A stretch of DNA of 64,000 nucleotides. It comes from Zygaena filipendulae (Eukaryota > Arthropoda > Insecta > Lepidoptera > Zygaenidae). Where the stretch lies: contig OU015655.1 in assembly GCA_907165275.2 (NCBI GenBank), positions 8,196,501-8,260,500 of the forward strand, in the 5' to 3' direction. Shown in pieces: positions 23,110 through 34,119 of the stretch (within the stretch, counting starts at the first letter, position 1; each line of letters begins with the position of its first letter). The notes beneath the pieces were generated by a model that saw only the letters and a list, made by a program, of their open reading frames with translations, searched no databases and had not been told where the DNA came from. A program made the translations under genes and the position numbers.

Positions 23110-25825
23110 TCTTTATTTGTTTGAGTAGGTAACAGGGCTAAGTCATCTATTATACGAATGTACTTACTTAAATAATACTTGCTCAGCAGTCCTTTTTTTA
23201 TAAGTTGCAAAATAAGCTACTTACTCGCGAAAAACAGTTATATTATGATCTACAATTTTTTTATGAAACTTACCGTTTCCGAGCAAAATCCAAAAACAGA
23301 AAATTTTGACTTTGACGACTTTGACTTTGAGGATGGAATCAATGGCAACTTTTGGCACTTTATTTCTACTGGTGTGGATACCCAAGGTTTCTACAAAAAT
23401 TTAGCTCTCTCGAAATTAATGTTATTTGAAATGTCTAATTTGACGACACTAAAAAGTACTCGTTTTAAATAAGGTTATTTTGTTAGTGAAAAAAAAATAG
23501 TGTAACTTGTATGAACACAAATTAAAAACCTTGCAACACGGGCCTACTAGCAAATGACAACCCACATCCCACAACAAATACCTCGTACCTACTTCGTCGT
23601 GGACCATTTAACTATCGCTATTTAAACGAAGCTTGTGCCGTTTCCAAAAGCTCTGCACTAGACTATGGTACCGAGAGTGATGCAACTACCTACTGCATTC
23701 GTTGATTATAATTTGATTTTTTCCAATTTTCATTAGAAATTAGATAACTCTCAATATGATCCTGGACGGAATCGTTTATTTGAACGAAAAAATAAAAAGA
23801 ATACCTATTGAAAATTCTTTATAGAAAAACATCATAACACATCTAAGTAATTAGGTAGATCACCAAGTAAGTAATCTTTGGTACCTACCTGAATTATGAA
23901 ATCCCTGTGAAATTCAAAGATTTCAGTACAATCTTTAAACTGCACAAATGGTACATAATGTTATTTTAATTCATAATTTAATGGTACATAATTAACGACA
24001 CAATATAGCTTAGTGTGGGATCAAGTAGATCTGTGTGTTGTGAAGTGGATTATTATTATTAATTACCTATTAAAAATAAATGAAATAGAAATTTTAAGAG
24101 AAGAAATTTATAATTTTCATGCATTAAGTGAAATTCAAAAAGCTCTTATACTGATGCTAATCGACACTGAAATACTAACGACTAAAACATTTACAAAATA
24201 AGCTTGAATATCAAAAAGGCTAACCAAAGTCAAGCAACAATCGATAATCAACTAACAATAAGCGTCAACTGCGAAAATGATTATCAAAAAAATACACACC
24301 CTTCAAATATAGGGTAGGTACAATAAATAGAATTAAAATAACAATAAAATTAGACTCTTATACCGACAACATTCCGCCCATGCGCTCGAGAAGGGCTCCG
24401 GTCCCAGATCGACAAATGGGCCAGCAAACCATGGAACCAGGATTTTCGATACCAACTGTAGGAATAAAAATATACTATAATAACCTTTATGATTTGCGAA
24501 ATAAGGTTTGTAAATCTTTTCTAGAGTTAACATTACACTTGTCCTGAGAACTAGAATAGATATAAATTCAGGGGCGTTTAATCGATTATGCTATATTATA
24601 TCTTGTTACACATGGGATGCTGGGGCTGAATGGATGAAGGGACGAGAGCGATTGTTTACGAATTAACTGCACTGTTTGTGACTAATTATTATTTTCACTG
24701 TAGGTACGGCGAATACGTGTTCACCTCAATGCAGATAATTACCTATTATTAACATATCCTAATTCCTGTGTTTAATATTCTAAATAAAAATACAGTACAA
24801 ATATTATCCACTACACGACTGTTGTTCGATTTCATAAAAAAGCACCTTCAGCAGACACTACCAAATTCTAAAATAAGTAAATTGAATTGTCATTGCGAAT
24901 TCCATTCAGTGGAATCACCACAATCATATAATATGTAAGCAATAAGTATATACCAAAACATTAATAAAATATGTTTCTTTGAAGACATAAAATTATGTAA
25001 GTAAATAAACAATATAAACCCTATAGAAACCGACCACATTAAAAGCTTCGTATCTTTAAAGGCCAACAAATGCTATTTGCATAAACAATGTTACGTCACG
25101 CCTCATTTTTATTAAGTGACACACAAATACGGCCGAAGTCATAAGCCAATTGTGCCTCGAAACCAAAATAATACTTAAACTCCCCGTCACCTGACAATAA
25201 AAAGTTTGCAACACCAGTCGAGAGTGCAGCGCAGTGATCAAAGTAAACCCATCTAAATCCGGCTAAGTACATTATTATACCCGTGAAATGTCTGCATCTG
25301 TTGGTTTTCTGCTATTAGATACAAATAAGCATTGATCTCAATGGTCACCCTAATGTAAAAGCATAATTACTAAAATAAGCTTTAAAATTACTTGCGTAGA
25401 ACTTAATTTGATTTAACAAACATATATTTTCAAGTGCAAGGAAATTTAAACTGTATCGTATTAGTAGTTAAGTTAGTATTGTGTTTTTTTTTATTTGATG
25501 TGAATGAGTGGCGAATGGGTCAAGACTTCCCTAATTCAATATCCACTTGTATCCCAATCCCCAGATCTGATTAAATTTTGAGCCCGGATGACATTTTGAT
25601 GTTGATTGTTGAGCTTTTGTTGTATAATATTATTTCAGTTTTTTAAAACATCAAAATAATACTGTAAGTACCTAAAAAAAACATTAAAAAAATTCTTACA
25701 CCTATATAAATGTAAAAAATTACATGTCTTGACTCATTTCTCAACGCCCAAACCAATCGGTTTAGAAACTTAATATTTTCCACAAAGCTTCCTTTTTTAT
25801 CTTAAGCCAGCTCTATGAAGTCTCT
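23110..25825. other. Sequence without recognised genes
   Basis: AT-rich. A 97-aa frame at 23179 has no recognisable domain and reads through low-complexity FDFDDFDFED; it is not called as a gene. Confidence 0.3.
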
Positions 25826-25829
25826 ATGA

Positions 25830-25965
25830 AATAATAAACTCTTTATTGAACACCACTTCAAATAAACAATAACAAAAACAATTTTACTACAAAGTGTAAC
25901 AATCGGCGGTCTTATCGCTCAGAGCGATCTCTTACAGACAACCATGAGATAAAAATAGGGAAAAT
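25830..25965 (-). mobile_element. Non-LTR 3' end fragment
   Basis: ataataaactctttattgaa, caatcggcggtcttatcgct and ctcttacagacaaccatgag. It shares the ggcggtcttatc...cagacaacc block with 54000-54130. Confidence 0.5.
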
Positions 25966-26074
25966 TATAGTCTAGAAATACATAGTTTCTGAAAATACCA
26001 AAAGGGAATAGAACTTGTATACGTAGGTAGTTTGGAACTCCATTCAACTCCACCTTTCTTTTCCTATAACTTTA

Positions 26075-26320
26075 TTAACCGACTTCCAAAATGGAGGAGT
26101 TTCTTAATTCGACTGTGTGTTGTTGTCTTTTTTTGTATGTTTGTTACGCGATTACTCAAACACGGCTGGACCGATTTAAATTTTTTTTTTTTTTGTTTGA
26201 AAGGGTATACTCTCGAGGTGGTCCCATTGTTATGAAGTCAGGATCTGATGAAGGGATTTTGAAGAAATCGACGGAACTCTTCAACGAAATAGTATTTCAT
26301 AGTCTACGATTCAATTAGAT
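26075..26320 (+). repeat. GAAGTCGG-family repeat, forward copy
   Basis: aaccgacttccaaaatggag, acgcgattactcaaacacgg and tttgaaagggtatactctcg, then agtcaggatctgatgaaggg, is the plus-strand reading of the family seen inverted at 1365, 17640 and 44590. Confidence 0.65.
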
Positions 26321-26334
26321 ATATTGTCACTATT

Positions 26335-26690
26335 TATAAACCAACCTTAAAAGTGAAAAATAAACAAAAAAATTCAAACTGACTTCAAACACACACAAAA
26401 ATGCACACCAAAATACCGATTTAATCCGAAAGACAAAAATGCACGTAATATTATTACTGGTATGTGCTACCTTGCAATGTGGTGGCGGACTTAGTCTATC
26501 TATTTGGCTCGGCACCGACTTATTCGAAACGTCTAGGTGGCACATACCAATAATAATATTACGTGCATTTTTGTCTTTCGGATTAAAAAGGTATTTCGTT
26601 ATTTTTTACTTTTTAATCTAGTGCATTTTTGTGTTTTGAAGTTCGTTTTAATTTTTTTGTTAAAATTTTGTTTTTTTTTTCACAATAACA
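26335..26690. repeat. Second foldback repeat of the ACGTAATATTATTA family
   Basis: Left arm: ttcaaactgacttcaaacac, taatccgaaagacaaaaatg, cacgtaatattattactggt. Right arm: accaataataatattacgtg, catttttgtctttcggatta, ttgtgttttgaagttcgttt. The arms are inverted copies with an approximately 70-bp loop. Confidence 0.7.
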
Positions 26691-27127
26691 CCACGTTGAA
26701 ATATTCTTTATTCATTCATAAAAAGTATTTGAATGTGGTGTTACAATCAATCAATTAACATAGTAGATAGACACATAATATTATATTATCTGTGTCTGTA
26801 TTGTGTAGGCATGACTCTCAATTTTCTCTCAAAGTGAAACAATAATGATATACAAGATGAGTTTTGAAAGTTATTGTTTCGGCTAGATTTAAGTTAATTC
26901 TAACTAATATTGTAGGTGAATGTAAATGTTTATGTTCTCATTGACTAGATGACTAAATTTTAGTAATTAATACGTCATTTAGATTCATAAAAATATCAGA
27001 AATCCAATATGTTTCTATGAACTTTATAGTATTTATGTGTAAATATAATTATGTTCTACTAATATAATAAAAGTTATGGAAAACTTAAAATAAAAACTAT
27101 ATTTACAAATAAGAAATTTGACCTAGG

Positions 27128-27240
27128 TCCTCCACAGCTGGAAGCGTGCCCAAAAGGCTGGCGGCATTACCCCGCTGGATAGCGAGGCTTACTCGCTGGG
27201 CGAAGTAAACACCAGCCTTTTGGTCACGCGATGACTCGAC
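27128..27240. other. GC-rich hairpin segment
   Basis: gcgtgcccaaaaggctgg and ccagccttttggtcacgc pair as an inverted repeat around about 55 bp (tggatagcgaggcttactcg). It may be a retroelement 3' end or a small structured element. It abuts the truncated CRE-type MITE at 27296. Confidence 0.4.
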
Positions 27241-27295
27241 TAGTCACACCGCCAGCTCTTTATATAGTTGGCAGGCGCTTGGACCCCAAGGCCAA

Positions 27296-27510
27296 AAATA
27301 TTGGACACTTTCAAAAAATAACGGCGGTAGGTACGTTGAGTCGAAATTTTGCGTGACGTCACGCCTTGGTACATTTTATTCGTTAGTTAAGACGTTACAA
27401 GTTCCCACTCCTAAACTTTAATGCGTTACATTTTAGATTTTTCAATAATTGAAAAAGCGATATATGGGTACGTGTCTATCATATATTTATTATCTAACTG
27501 ACGGACTAAA
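27296..27510. mobile_element. Palindromic CRE-type MITE (copy 3), left end truncated
   Basis: Begins abruptly at a degraded aaatattggacactttcaaa, has gcgtgacgtcacgccttgg and a Cre-flanking half, and ends at ctaactgacggactaaat. The left AGTCCGTC arm is absent, probably lost at the junction with the GC-rich hairpin segment just upstream. Confidence 0.7.
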
Positions 27511-28423
27511 TATATACAATTTTGATTTTCATACACCAGTGACATGCCTTTTCCTTTTGAAATGTGATTTTGTTTGTTATTTTCTTAACGCTTCAACCTA
27601 TTAAACTGATTATCAGTACATGATATTATATAAGTATACGAAATTTCGCATACACGTTGTCTAAGGTGCAAAAAGGACACATTACCTTTCATCTAGCAAA
27701 AATTATCTACTGTTCCCGAGGGATACATAAGTCACTGACAGATATAGGTATACCTATTAATACGTGCGAAGCCAATATTATTATAATCAGAGACAATCGA
27801 TTTTAAAATACACAATGTTGTCTAGAAAGCAGCAAACACACACATCAGACTTTTTATAATCCGAAAGAAACACCTCGGGCGTATTTAGGGTACTTGTACT
27901 TACCTACCAGCGGAAAATAAAAATAACATTTGCACAAGCCAATAGAGTACGCAATAAAAAATTAATTACATTTTTAATCTACAAAAACGTGAGCAAGAGT
28001 GGTTTATCTAGACGTAGATTGACTAGAAGAGTCCTGATTTTTATTCTGCAGCGTATATTTGTTATTGAATATACAATATAATATGTATATACCTACGTAG
28101 GACGTCCTGCGCGTCGTGGTCAGCAGCACAAATTACCTTACCTAGCATTTCGGGTTTATGGAGTTCTAGAATATATCATTATTACCTAATAGATTATCGC
28201 ATATGTATAATTTTATATACTAATACACGCACCCGTCTTTTCTATTAATATTCTAACTGATGACTCTAGATACTAGAATAACATTACGTATACCTACCTA
28301 TATTAGTCAAGAACGGTTGCTGTAGGTAAGTAAGACCTATTGTTTATGTGAAAACAATATTATTCAAAACTAAACAACACAACACAAAAAACACTATTAG
28401 ATACATAAAAGAAATCAGAATAA

Positions 28424-28679
28424 TCCTACTAATATTATAAACGTGAAAGTGTGGATGTTTGGATGTTTGAATGTTTGTTACTCAATCACGCAAAAACGGC
28501 TGAACGGATTTGGATGAAATTTGGCATGCACGTTATCAGGAGTACAGAGAAGGACATAGAGTACTTTTATCCCGGAATTTATTTATTTATTTATTTATTC
28601 TTTATTGCACAGTGTGTACAAATGGAATTTCCGTGGGAATTCCGAAATTACCGCGGGTGAAATCGCGGGGCACAGCTAG
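28424..28679 (+). mobile_element. Short Helitron with internal retroelement fragment
   Basis: Starts after A with TCCTACTAATATTATAAACG and ends CTAG before T, with the terminal GCGGGTGAAATCGC hairpin. Inside, after atcccggaat, about 50 bp (tttatttatttatttattct, then tttattgcacagtgtgtaca) interrupts the usual sequence; it resembles the 3' end of the retroelement also seen at 54000. Confidence 0.8.
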
Positions 28680-29939
28680 TAACTGATAAAAATAATTAAA
28701 AAACTGAGGCAACCAGCAAGCTAAGGACAAATGCCAACATATGGTGTTATTTTCCGAATACCGGTTAAAAACTTTTGTAGATTATTTGATATAAAATACT
28801 GTGACAGTATAATGAGGTAAATAGGGCTCTTCTAGTCGCGTCACTTCAACTTTAATGTAGCCCCTGGCGTATACGGTGGGGCGTAATGTGATTTTATAGA
28901 GACCATAGGATGCCGATTAGATGGTATGGTAGGGAGAGGCCGATCTTAGAAACAATTTGATGGTGCTCTGTGGTAATTTAATTTTAAAACTTATAGTATG
29001 TACTAATAGATGTTGTAAAATTACGTTATACCTAAAGTTACGACAAACCTCACATTATGTTTCATAATAAGAATGATATATGAATAAAAACTATAAATAA
29101 ATCGAAAATACATCCTTCGACAAAATAAAAATTCGATTTAAATAAGAAACTAAATCTTAAATCTCCTTTGAAACAATTAACTGTTTTCACAAGTCACTAT
29201 TTTGCCTTAGTCTCTGGCAACGGTTTATCACCACTATTCTGATTTTGCTGTAATTTTTAATTAAATTGGTCCTCTCTAGACTCTATACTTAACAATTCGT
29301 TGTTTCCCACGGCTTCACTCGTGTAAACGGTATCTTTTTGGAATACTAATAGGGATAAAAGTATCCCATAGCACTATCCAAAATTCCTCTGTTATACTTC
29401 GTTGCAACAATGTTATATTATAACCTTACATTAAAATTTCGTAATTTGAAATTTTTTGAAAATTGTTTTCGAAATTCTGAGCTTGCACACACACCGTGTG
29501 TAAAATATAAATTACAACTCCATGTAAGGGACCTTAGAACCAATACAAATAAACACTTTTAAATTCTTAATATTCGTCAAATATTGATTTTTAATTTTAC
29601 TGTGCCCGCACGTTTTCTCCAGAAAAGAAAGAATAAAGTCAGTTAATTAAAGAATTCAATTTATATTGCGCGTGATGTGTTTTTTTGTTTGGAATAAATA
29701 TGTGGTATTTTACTCGATGTAAGTATACGTGTATTTAACTATTTATATATTGTGGTACATTACAATAGTCATGACCAGGAACAAATAGATGGTAGGTGCA
29801 GCCTATCATGGCTAGAAGCTAACGTAAAGCGATTCTATAAATTATTTATTAAAGCGCTTCGACGCCACATTGTCATATCGCTCTCGCTTCACGTGCCTCT
29901 GTAGATGTTACAATAGTAGAACCAATACAGGGTGATCCC

Positions 29940-30467
29940 TGTTGTAAACATTTTTCGATATCTACATATAAAGACGTAAAGTTTGTGAGGTTGTGAATTG
30001 TGAGTTTGGTACGTAGGGGTAATCTCTGGATATACTGAACTGATTTTGAAAACTCTTTCACCTATAGGAAGCTACGATAGTTCTGAGTGACATAGGGTAC
30101 TTTTTACCCCGAAGTTCCCTCGGAAACTCCGAAATTATCGCGGTTGAAACCGCGAGGAACCGATAGTATCTAATATTATAAGGAGGTAAAGTTTGTGAAT
30201 TTGCGACGATGTAGAGAGTAGTCTCTGGATCTATACTAAACCGATTTTAAAAATTCTTTTACTTTTAGAAAGCTACAGTGGCCCTGAGTGACATAGGGTA
30301 CTTATGTACCAGAATTCCCGCGGGAACTCCAGAGTTTGTGAGGTTGTAGGGGTAATCTCTGGATCTACAGAACCGATTTTGAAAATACATCCACTTAACT
30401 ATAAGAAGCAACAGTTATCCTGAGTGGTATAGGGTACTTTTTATCCTGGAATTCTCGCGGGCGCTAG
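29940..30467 (+). mobile_element. Three head-to-tail Helitron copies
   Basis: Three successive units share gtaaagtttgtgaggttgtg, the ggtaatctctggat phrase, then agggtactttttaccccga-type blocks. Unit 1 ends near 30170 at gaaaccgcgaggaaccgata. Unit 2 (about 30173-30320) lacks its hairpin. Unit 3 ends with a CTAG-before-T at 30464-30467. Confidence 0.65.
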
Positions 30468-30779
30468 TATTATATAAATAAATAAGATCAACTCTCTTGT
30501 TTGTGATCTTAGAGTTTTACGGTTTTGTTGTTTTATTTTATAAAGTAAAAAAATTTCGTCCGTCGGCCTGCCCAAAAGATAAAGATAAAGTAAAAAATTT
30601 AAGTAAAAAAATATAAAAGATAGAGACTTAAAAACTCACAATGTTTACAAAACTCGTGGGTAAGTAAACTTAAAATCAGCGTCGTGCACTTTTTAGCCGA
30701 CTTCAAAATATAATTATTATTATTTATCGTAGTATTACCTACTTATATATCTATTATCTATACATGTTGTAAATGTATT

Positions 30780-31031
30780 TGTTTTTTGCAGTATGAAAAA
30801 CAAAAAAAAACTACATAAAATGCTTTGTCCTGAATTGATGGATCAATGCACAGCCTAAACCGCTGATCTGAAACTGGGAGAGTGTGTTCTTTGTATGGCG
30901 TAGGCATCCGATAAGAAAGGATTTTTGAAAATTCAACCCCTAAGGGGATGAAAAGGGGTTGCAAAGTTTGTATGGAACAATTACGCGGCAACTTCGAAAT
31001 TATCGCGGGTGAAACCACGTGGGACAGCTAG
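30780..31031 (+). mobile_element. Helitron, fourth subfamily
   Basis: Contains aacccctaaggggatgaaaa and ggggttgcaaagtttgtatg, then atcgcgggtgaaaccacgtg, ending CTAG (31028-31031) before T. The 86-aa open frame across it on the minus strand is not a gene. Confidence 0.6.
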
Positions 31032-31254
31032 TACCTAATAAAACAGTAACGGAGTCGTATATGGTACTTTAAAAACATTATTAAGTATTTTGATGTACCT
31101 ACTAGACTGAACTTAAGAACCAACCGTTTACCTATTGCAATAATTGTTGTCTATGCATACATCATGCAGATTTGAATGAAACTCACTATTTAGGGTAGTT
31201 TACGTCTTGAGTTTACATTATATTAAGTACATACTAGTAGTTACGTACCTACCT

Positions 31255-31345
31255 ATGCTTACTTTTATCCCGGCACAACAAAGAATTCTCAAGGGAATCC
31301 CGAAACTCACTCGGGTGAAACCACGGGTATTAGGTACCTCTAATA
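31255..31345 (+). mobile_element. Degraded Helitron 3' end
   Basis: acttttatcccggcacaaca and tcactcgggtgaaaccacgg keep the order of the family 3' region; the CTAG end is lost. Confidence 0.4.
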
Positions 31346-31349
31346 TAAT

Positions 31350-33160
31350 ACCCGGCTAAAGGTCGAATAGTATAAGTACGTTAGGTACGAGTTTCAAGTT
31401 TTTTCGACTCGTCTTTTTAGCCTAAATATAGATACCGATGAAGGGAAATAACTTCACAGTAAACTATTTTTCATTACTCATACTCGGAAAGTACGTCTGA
31501 AGTTGCCTGAGAAGCGGATTGAAAGTAACCCTTTTCAGCCCTAGGGAGAATCGCTTTCAACTGACAACTGTCATATTATTAAAAAAAAAACTAGGTCTAT
31601 TTTCACATTTCTATTGAACCATGTTCCAACTTTCTATACAGCCAGCGCGATGTAAAATTGAAATAACGTAAAGTTTAAGTAGGTATTAATTAAAATAAAA
31701 TTCACTCATTTTTTTCTTTAGCTAATTCCTATTTTTATTTTTACTTTCCTTGCATTTAATGAAAAGCACAGTGTTATCCTCGGGAGAAAGACTTATTTAG
31801 TCCCGAGACGGGGTTTGGCGCCCGAGCGTAGCGAAGTTACTTTCACCCCTAGGATAACAATGTACTATTGAACATATAATTGAGTACTTACCTACCTTGA
31901 GTACCTATGTAAGTTTTGTAAACCTAACTAAAAATTATGCCTTCGTACGCCACAAATACTTAATACGAAATAAAATCTTTAAAAGTATCTACCTAATAAG
32001 AGGTACACACGTACGAGGTATACCTATTTTCAACTTTGAGAGGACCTTCGCTAAAGGAGCTTTATGCCAGTCCTGTATATAGGTAGGTATCTATATATTC
32101 TATTCCCCCATAACCCTTCCCCGAATGTAATTATCATTGGGACTAAACTGCAATCAAAAACGTACCAAAAACTGCTTTACAGCTGAGATCACTTATTAAT
32201 ATTATAACAGCTATCGAATTATATCGTGCGCTGGTAATCACCTACCTCTTACCCTCGCAAATAATTACCTCGCAAAACAACGGGATTAACCGAAAAACAT
32301 AATCTAATTTTAATTTTAATAATCGTACCTAACCCTTTTGGGAGAGAAATTTTCACGTTTGCCGTTTTTACTCCTAACTTATATTAAATTTAGGTCTATT
32401 CTTTGTTAAGTTGATTCTTTAATTATCTATTATTTTAACTATGTCCAGTGTGAATATTTGCATGTTAATTTAGTGAAAAAAAAAAACATATGTGATTTCA
32501 ATGACAAATCCAGAATTCTGACTACATGTAGGTATTCCGAAAAGGTAAGCTAATCTAGGTAAGCAATGGCACAATATTTATAAAATAGATATACCTACGT
32601 AGGTACATACTTACAAAAGTTGATCCTTTGACCTACAATGTCTTTATTACACTTTACTTCTAAATTTTTGTTCGCAATAAACAAAATGAATGTATTTTTA
32701 CAAAAGGGGTCAAAGGTACGATTTATCTTATTTTTCACCTCTAGCAGACAAAACTGCATGTTGCGTAACTCTGTTCTCATTGCCACAGTAATTTGTTAAA
32801 GTTAACACATTGAGCGACCAAAGTTAGGGTAGGCATAACCACTGAGGTTGAACCTTAACGAATATCCTCACATTACTTCTTTCTAACTACTACATCACTA
32901 AACTAGGGCGAAACTGGAGCTCCCATTTCAGTGGTAGAGAAGAAATGATGATGAGAGTCATTTATCATTTTAATACGACTGCTACCCCTTGTTAATAGAC
33001 TGTCGAGGGAATTAATAGATGTAACATTATTTTCATTGTTAATTTTGCGGGTTTGACACGACTTTAGGTATAAAATAATAGGCAAGTATATATATTTAAA
33101 CTTTGTCATTCCAAAGTATTTGAATAGTTGAACTATTTAGGTATCTAAAACACTGCTCAT
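31350..33160. other. Sequence without recognised genes
   Basis: A patch at 31770-31860 (gttatcctcgggagaaagac / cccctaggataacaatgtac) has inverted words and may be a degraded small element. No gene is seen. Confidence 0.3.
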
Positions 33161-33164
33161 GTAT

Positions 33165-33634
33165 CACATATCCGTATATTGTTTAGAATAAAATGTCTGG
33201 GGGCAAGGCAGTGCCCCCGCCAAGACGAGCCAAGCGAAGCAGGAGCACTACCTATCTTTTCTCCAAGCGCTTCTTCGTTTATTTGAACCTTTATAACTTC
33301 GGTTTGGATTATACCAGATAAACGAAATTCTCGGGATATCTCGTGAATAGCGGACTTATCAAATATATAAAGTTTTAATTGCATAGCTCTCACACTTTAG
33401 ATTTTATTGATATCTAAAAAACCCTGATTACGTTACTGACTCACTGATGATCATCAAAGTTCTTAGGGTATTTCTTAATGTCCAAAAAAGCTGAAATTTG
33501 GAATGTAAGCTAGTATTAGTACACAAACAACAAAAAAATTATAAAACTTGTAACTTTTATCCCTCAACCCTTTAAACTAGGAGATGGAAGTTTGTATGAG
33601 AATTCCGCAATTTTAACTTACAAAAAGAAATAAA
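33165..33634 (-). repeat. Dispersed repeat abutting the foldback element
   Basis: gtctgggggcaaggcagtgc with a ggggc...gcccc inverted core, cgagccaagcgaagcaggag, gactcactgatgatcatcaa and actaggagatggaagtttgt. I recognise this as a Lepidoptera-type dispersed repeat style from its word usage; no database check was made. The foldback starts at its edge. Confidence 0.45.
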
Positions 33635-34115
33635 ATCCCACTAAAAACATATTCATGTAAAATAATGCCAAGACGAGTCTATATGACGGGCACTGTCAAA
33701 AAGTTATCAGATCTCATGTAGAGCCAAGCTTATAACTCTACACACCCTAACTCTACAAGGCCTAACTTCTCAAACTCTACACCTCAGTCAGAATATTACA
33801 CCTTAGTTAAAATATGTGGCTTGGCCGTTTCGTTACTGCAAGAACTTATCCGTCGTTAATTACTTTTCTGTTATACAAATATAACAGAAAAGTAATTGAC
33901 AGTGGATAAATTTTTCACCTTACGCTCATATGAATGGAGCGAAATGGCCAAGCCACATATCTGACTGAAGTATAGAGTTTGAGAAGTTAGGCCTTGTAGA
34001 GTTAGGGTGTATAGAGTTATAAGCTTGGCTCTACATGAGATCTGATAACTTTTTGACAGTGCCCGTCATGGACTCGTCTTGGCATCATTTTACATGAATA
34101 TGTTTTTAGTGGGAT
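33635..34115. mobile_element. 481-bp foldback element with long inverted arms
   Basis: Begins atcccactaaaaacatattc and ends with its inverted copy gaatatgtttttagtgggat. The arms of about 150-230 bp pair with only a few mismatches (for example tgtcaaaaagttatcagatc against gatctgataactttttgaca). The centre is a perfect hairpin, acttttctgttat / ataacagaaaagt. No coding frame and no clear target-site duplication. Confidence 0.85.
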
Positions 34116-34119
34116 ATAT

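Noticed and set aside
23179..23472. 97-aa + frame with an Asp/Phe-rich motif
   Set aside because: Low complexity, AT-rich codon use like the surrounding DNA, no splice or start context support.
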